Shown in pieces: positions 9,101 to 9,591 of a stretch of 9,591 bases of DNA. The DNA is from Thermoflexia bacterium (lineage in GTDB: Bacteria; Chloroflexota; Anaerolineae; B4-G1; SLSP01): the NCBI GenBank assembly GCA_030605705.1, contig JAUWHU010000278.1, forward strand, positions 1 to 9,591, read 5' to 3'. Position 1 is the stretch's first letter. Every line of letters begins with the position of its first letter. The translations under genes and the position numbers were made by a program. The notes below the pieces were generated by a model. The model saw only the letters and a list, made by a program, of their open reading frames with translations. It was not told where the DNA came from and ran no database searches.

Positions 9101-9554
9101 AGACCGTATTCTGTCCGGCAAGGGGACGGTGCTGGTTGTGGAGGCTGATAAGCAAATCCTCGTCGTCTTGCGGGAAGCCCTGCGTATGCACGGTGTGCAT
9201 GTGCGTACCACCGGCCGAGGGGAACGCGCCCTCCGTCTGGCTCACGAACTTTATCCTTCCCTGATCCTGTTGGACTTTGATCTGCCGGACATCTCCGGCG
9301 TTCGCGTGTTGGAAGAGCTGCGGCAGGACCGGCGCACGAAGAACGTCCCGGTGATTGTGATCAGCGATAGTGAAGACGCTGCTGCCGATGTTTCAGAAGA
9401 AGTAGCCGCTGCAGGTAGCTTGCGCTTCTTGACCAAGCCCTTCTCGGTGGAGGAACTTGCGGGCAAGATCTCCTACTTAGTCAATGGTGAAGATGAGTCC
9501 CCTGAAAAAACCAAGAACTCCACCACGGAGGCACGGAGAGCACAGAGATTTTAA
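3141..9554 (+). CDS. Giant multi-GAF/PAS hybrid sensor histidine kinase with two receiver domains
   Basis: This 2137-residue protein is far longer than a typical hybrid kinase. Four hydrophobic segments (about 12-30, 33-50, 55-73, 83-102) resemble the DUF4118/KdpD-type membrane module, with almost no periplasmic loop, so sensing is probably cytoplasmic. Next come a degenerate GAF (~128-250) and seven clear GAF domains (~277-423, 447-600, 621-768, 794-938, 966-1130, 1151-1293, 1340-1488), mostly ending in helices such as AAVAIENARLYG. GAF5 is longer and carries WHPHD at 1070-1074. A coiled-coil stretch (YLEQRVEERTAELGEAL) precedes GAF7. PAS is at ~1510-1630. HisKA has H1641 in SHELRTP; HATPase_c has N1756/N1760, DTGIG from 1788 and GTGLGLA from 1818. 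Receiver 1 (~1878-1990) has E1883/D1884, D1927 and K1976. Receiver 2 (~1995-2115) has D2045 and K2099, but Ala2002 replaces the second acidic residue. No HPt or DNA-binding domain is present. The last residues derive from a tandem-repeat element. The ligand is unknown; the adjacent receiver-GGDEF protein is the obvious partner. Confidence 0.95.
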   Translation: MKVNLTSWRTEGALTLGSGAVALAMLYLGWGGPLGLCLLLLPVLLAAWRWGWRGGVASALTLLAAALPALALSGDAHQAQLWTSINLAVLLLAAGAAMGSWMEGRRERARRTAEMEALGERLAAAGDTWTVWRESLEELVRICHADGGAWIWEQPTDEFWATGKPVLEAAAWRRLVGAAALHSSPLRRDPLLQTLQLRDAIRLPVTVESWVGQLALVRRRARFSTGEKELARSLLTLVQQAALGQARYARADKVLVRQLRELEMLQRLDRLVNESLDLDETLQAVLEALAELVPYDVAEITYWDEEQELLVRGALLGNARARAMLEQIEGKYRLEEGLSGWLAQHRQPLLVPDLRESAEIRPKVATDIQLRSYLGLPLLTRGELVGTLEVSAFEPGHFSAHDLELLQGLGAQAALAIEKARLYSTMQQRVQMLEQLGDIARATGRAGDLSTLFSEIVTRVSDILDVEVVGVLLYDSEHRLLVARAPFLGVPDLWLQNYVISFAEDSSHTEALRQAPYWLIEDAQSDPHIEALGLLPLALAIGIRQTLFVPLQAGGERIGLVQVANPRSGRRFAEADVQLLRMLTSQLSGMVRISQLLERMEIRTQQMTSLVSVASAIGSSLDLDAVLAEIVRAVAQVLKCERTAIFVLDALHNTLNLAAAVGVSEKYRELFQAAPVELGGHTHAVAANEIVVVEDMLSQTRFKTSPLTSEEGLRAFVDLPLCRDEKPLGMLTVQFLEAHRFTEDELNLLTVLAEQAAVAIENARLYGKTDEELRHRVRSLESLQQVTREILSTLDLDHILQLVLQEALRFGEATAGSVLLWDGVSLKMQAAQGYDEAALARLREHLTHAENLDLLESLTQQPDPLYFPDLLEQPEAALTFLEARSLLLAPIFYEGELAAVLLLQSVEPQAFPPAAREFAAGLAMQTAIAVGNARSYEEQLARGELMYQRFEQIRLLLEVTRTMRSDRPLEDTLLDMAYATQEAIGYKTVLISVLEGQLTRRVAGAGIPLIDLEEMKKERTPWTLISSLLQERFRIGQCYYIPAEHQDLWRGELTVFEPEKGGAERVPGMWHPHDILLAPLYNPRGEVLGYMSVDAPHDGRAPTRASLEVLELFAAQIALAVENHRLVESLQLQLNTVSLFNELNRSITAKLDLPLVLNTVVQSVTNLLNYDYATIFLQERESKQFTPRASSGYDLELAQSLSSASDEGLIGAVVQTGMPLVLDDLQADPRYKPVDVPLGSSLMVPLMAEGRTVGVLTADRKARGDFSPTEVATLMALADQVSVAVENARLFEEVRDLSEYLEQRVEERTAELGEALGSLRIERDRAGLLYRIASELVASLDIDRVLHQALAILSDAVHATRGSILLLDSNTGHLYYRAAIGSSRDALPPGGIRSTLNRDTGLIGWVLKKRQSANIPDVRQDERWLLREEDTTRALLAVPILAASGESLGAIFLHADAESAFDENDQRLVEAAAVQVGNALNNAELYRLIREQTERLGTMLRTQQVEAVKNQAILEGIADGVMVADAEGQVILFNAAAEQILSVTREQAIGRHLDEMLGLYGLQARDWLQQVRQWQKTPESYASGKFLAERLNLEQRVVSVHLSPVVSQAHEFLGIVSVFRDVTAEVEAERAKSDFVSTVSHELRTPMTAVKGYVDLLLMGTTGQLNEMQIHFLNVVKANSDRLTSLVNDLLDISRIETGKIVLDLQPVDMKDIIEQVVLTMIPKAEEKGLHIDYVLPPGLPQAYGDPARLTQILTNLVGNAYKYTPAGGEVSIHAYVVNGVFHVAVADTGIGVSPEDQRKIFERFYRVDDPLVQDVAGTGLGLAITLSLIHELGGNILAESELGEGSIFTFTIPLAEGESTEPVGRPPEGFALVSPPTVLIVEDDQEIADLLRITLEKEGCRVLLAKSGEEALHMAREQHPDLISLDIRLPDLDGFDVLQLLKRGSQTADIPVMLISVVPDLERGLQMGAEACLPKPLDMEHLLEVVDRILSGKGTVLVVEADKQILVVLREALRMHGVHVRTTGRGERALRLAHELYPSLILLDFDLPDISGVRVLEELRQDRRTKNVPVIVISDSEDAAADVSEEVAAAGSLRFLTKPFSVEELAGKISYLVNGEDESPEKTKNSTTEARRAQRF
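9524..9548 (+). repeat. Short tandem CAC(G/A)GAG repeat forming the kinase C-terminal tail
   Basis: Three adjacent degenerate copies of an 8-9 base unit are visible: CACGGAGG (9524-9531), CACGGAGAG (9532-9540) and CACAGAGA (9541-9548). From memory, similar CCACGGAGGCACGGAG-type strings recur between genes in many environmental bacterial genomes, including Chloroflexota. Here the kinase frame reads through it as STTEARRAQRF before stopping at 9552-9554. Confidence 0.6.
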
Positions 9555-9591
9555 ACTTGACCTTGAAAAGATTAACTTTTTGACGTGTAAA
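9555..9591. other. Terminal non-coding stretch without identifiable features
   Basis: These 37 A+T-rich bases contrast with the G+C-rich genes before them. AAAAG (9566-9570) and CTTTT (9576-9580) are complementary, but the stem has only one G-C pair, so I do not call a terminator. Too little sequence remains to judge a promoter or the next gene. Confidence 0.4.

Noticed and set aside
9566..9580. AAAAG and CTTTT as a terminator after the kinase gene.
   Set aside because: The five-pair stem has a single G-C pair and would be too weak; no other stem is nearby within the window.

Overview
The window looks like a chromosomal segment of a moderately high-G+C bacterium, most likely a Chloroflexota member of the Anaerolineae or a relative. 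I infer this from gene style and not from any marker gene. The hints are a very long histidine kinase with stacked GAF domains, a GAF variant with a WHPHD motif, a nucleotidyltransferase/beta-helix protein of a kind I associate with that phylum, and a non-cyanobacterial homologue of cyanobacterial acyl-ACP reductase. All four genes lie on the + strand and fill almost the whole window. No tRNA, rRNA, CRISPR array, insertion sequence or convincing terminator is visible.

Layout: (1) 1-1085, the 3' part of a nucleotidyltransferase-like protein with a C-terminal left-handed beta-helix of hexapeptide repeats; its start lies outside the window. (2) 1100-2173, an NADPH-type Rossmann protein closely resembling long-chain acyl-ACP reductase (AAR), with the nucleotide-binding glycines and the acyl-accepting cysteine in place. 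(3) 2217-3110, a response regulator with a receiver domain and a GGDEF-like domain whose catalytic metal site appears lost. (4) 3141-9554, a 2137-residue membrane-anchored hybrid histidine kinase: four membrane segments, one degenerate and seven clear GAF domains, a PAS domain, HisKA and HATPase_c domains, and two C-terminal receiver domains. The remaining 37 bases hold no gene.

The gaps between genes are 14, 43 and 30 bases with no terminator-like hairpin, so all four could be co-transcribed. They form two functional pairs: a possible acyl-lipid/surface-metabolite pair (beta-helix protein and AAR-like enzyme) and a phosphorelay pair (receiver-GGDEF protein and giant kinase). Whether the sensor pair controls the metabolic pair is inference. 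The most interesting points are the AAR homologue without a visible aldehyde-deformylating oxygenase, the degenerate GGDEF output, the extreme sensor stack, and a kinase C-terminus that reads into a short tandem CAC(G/A)GAG element.
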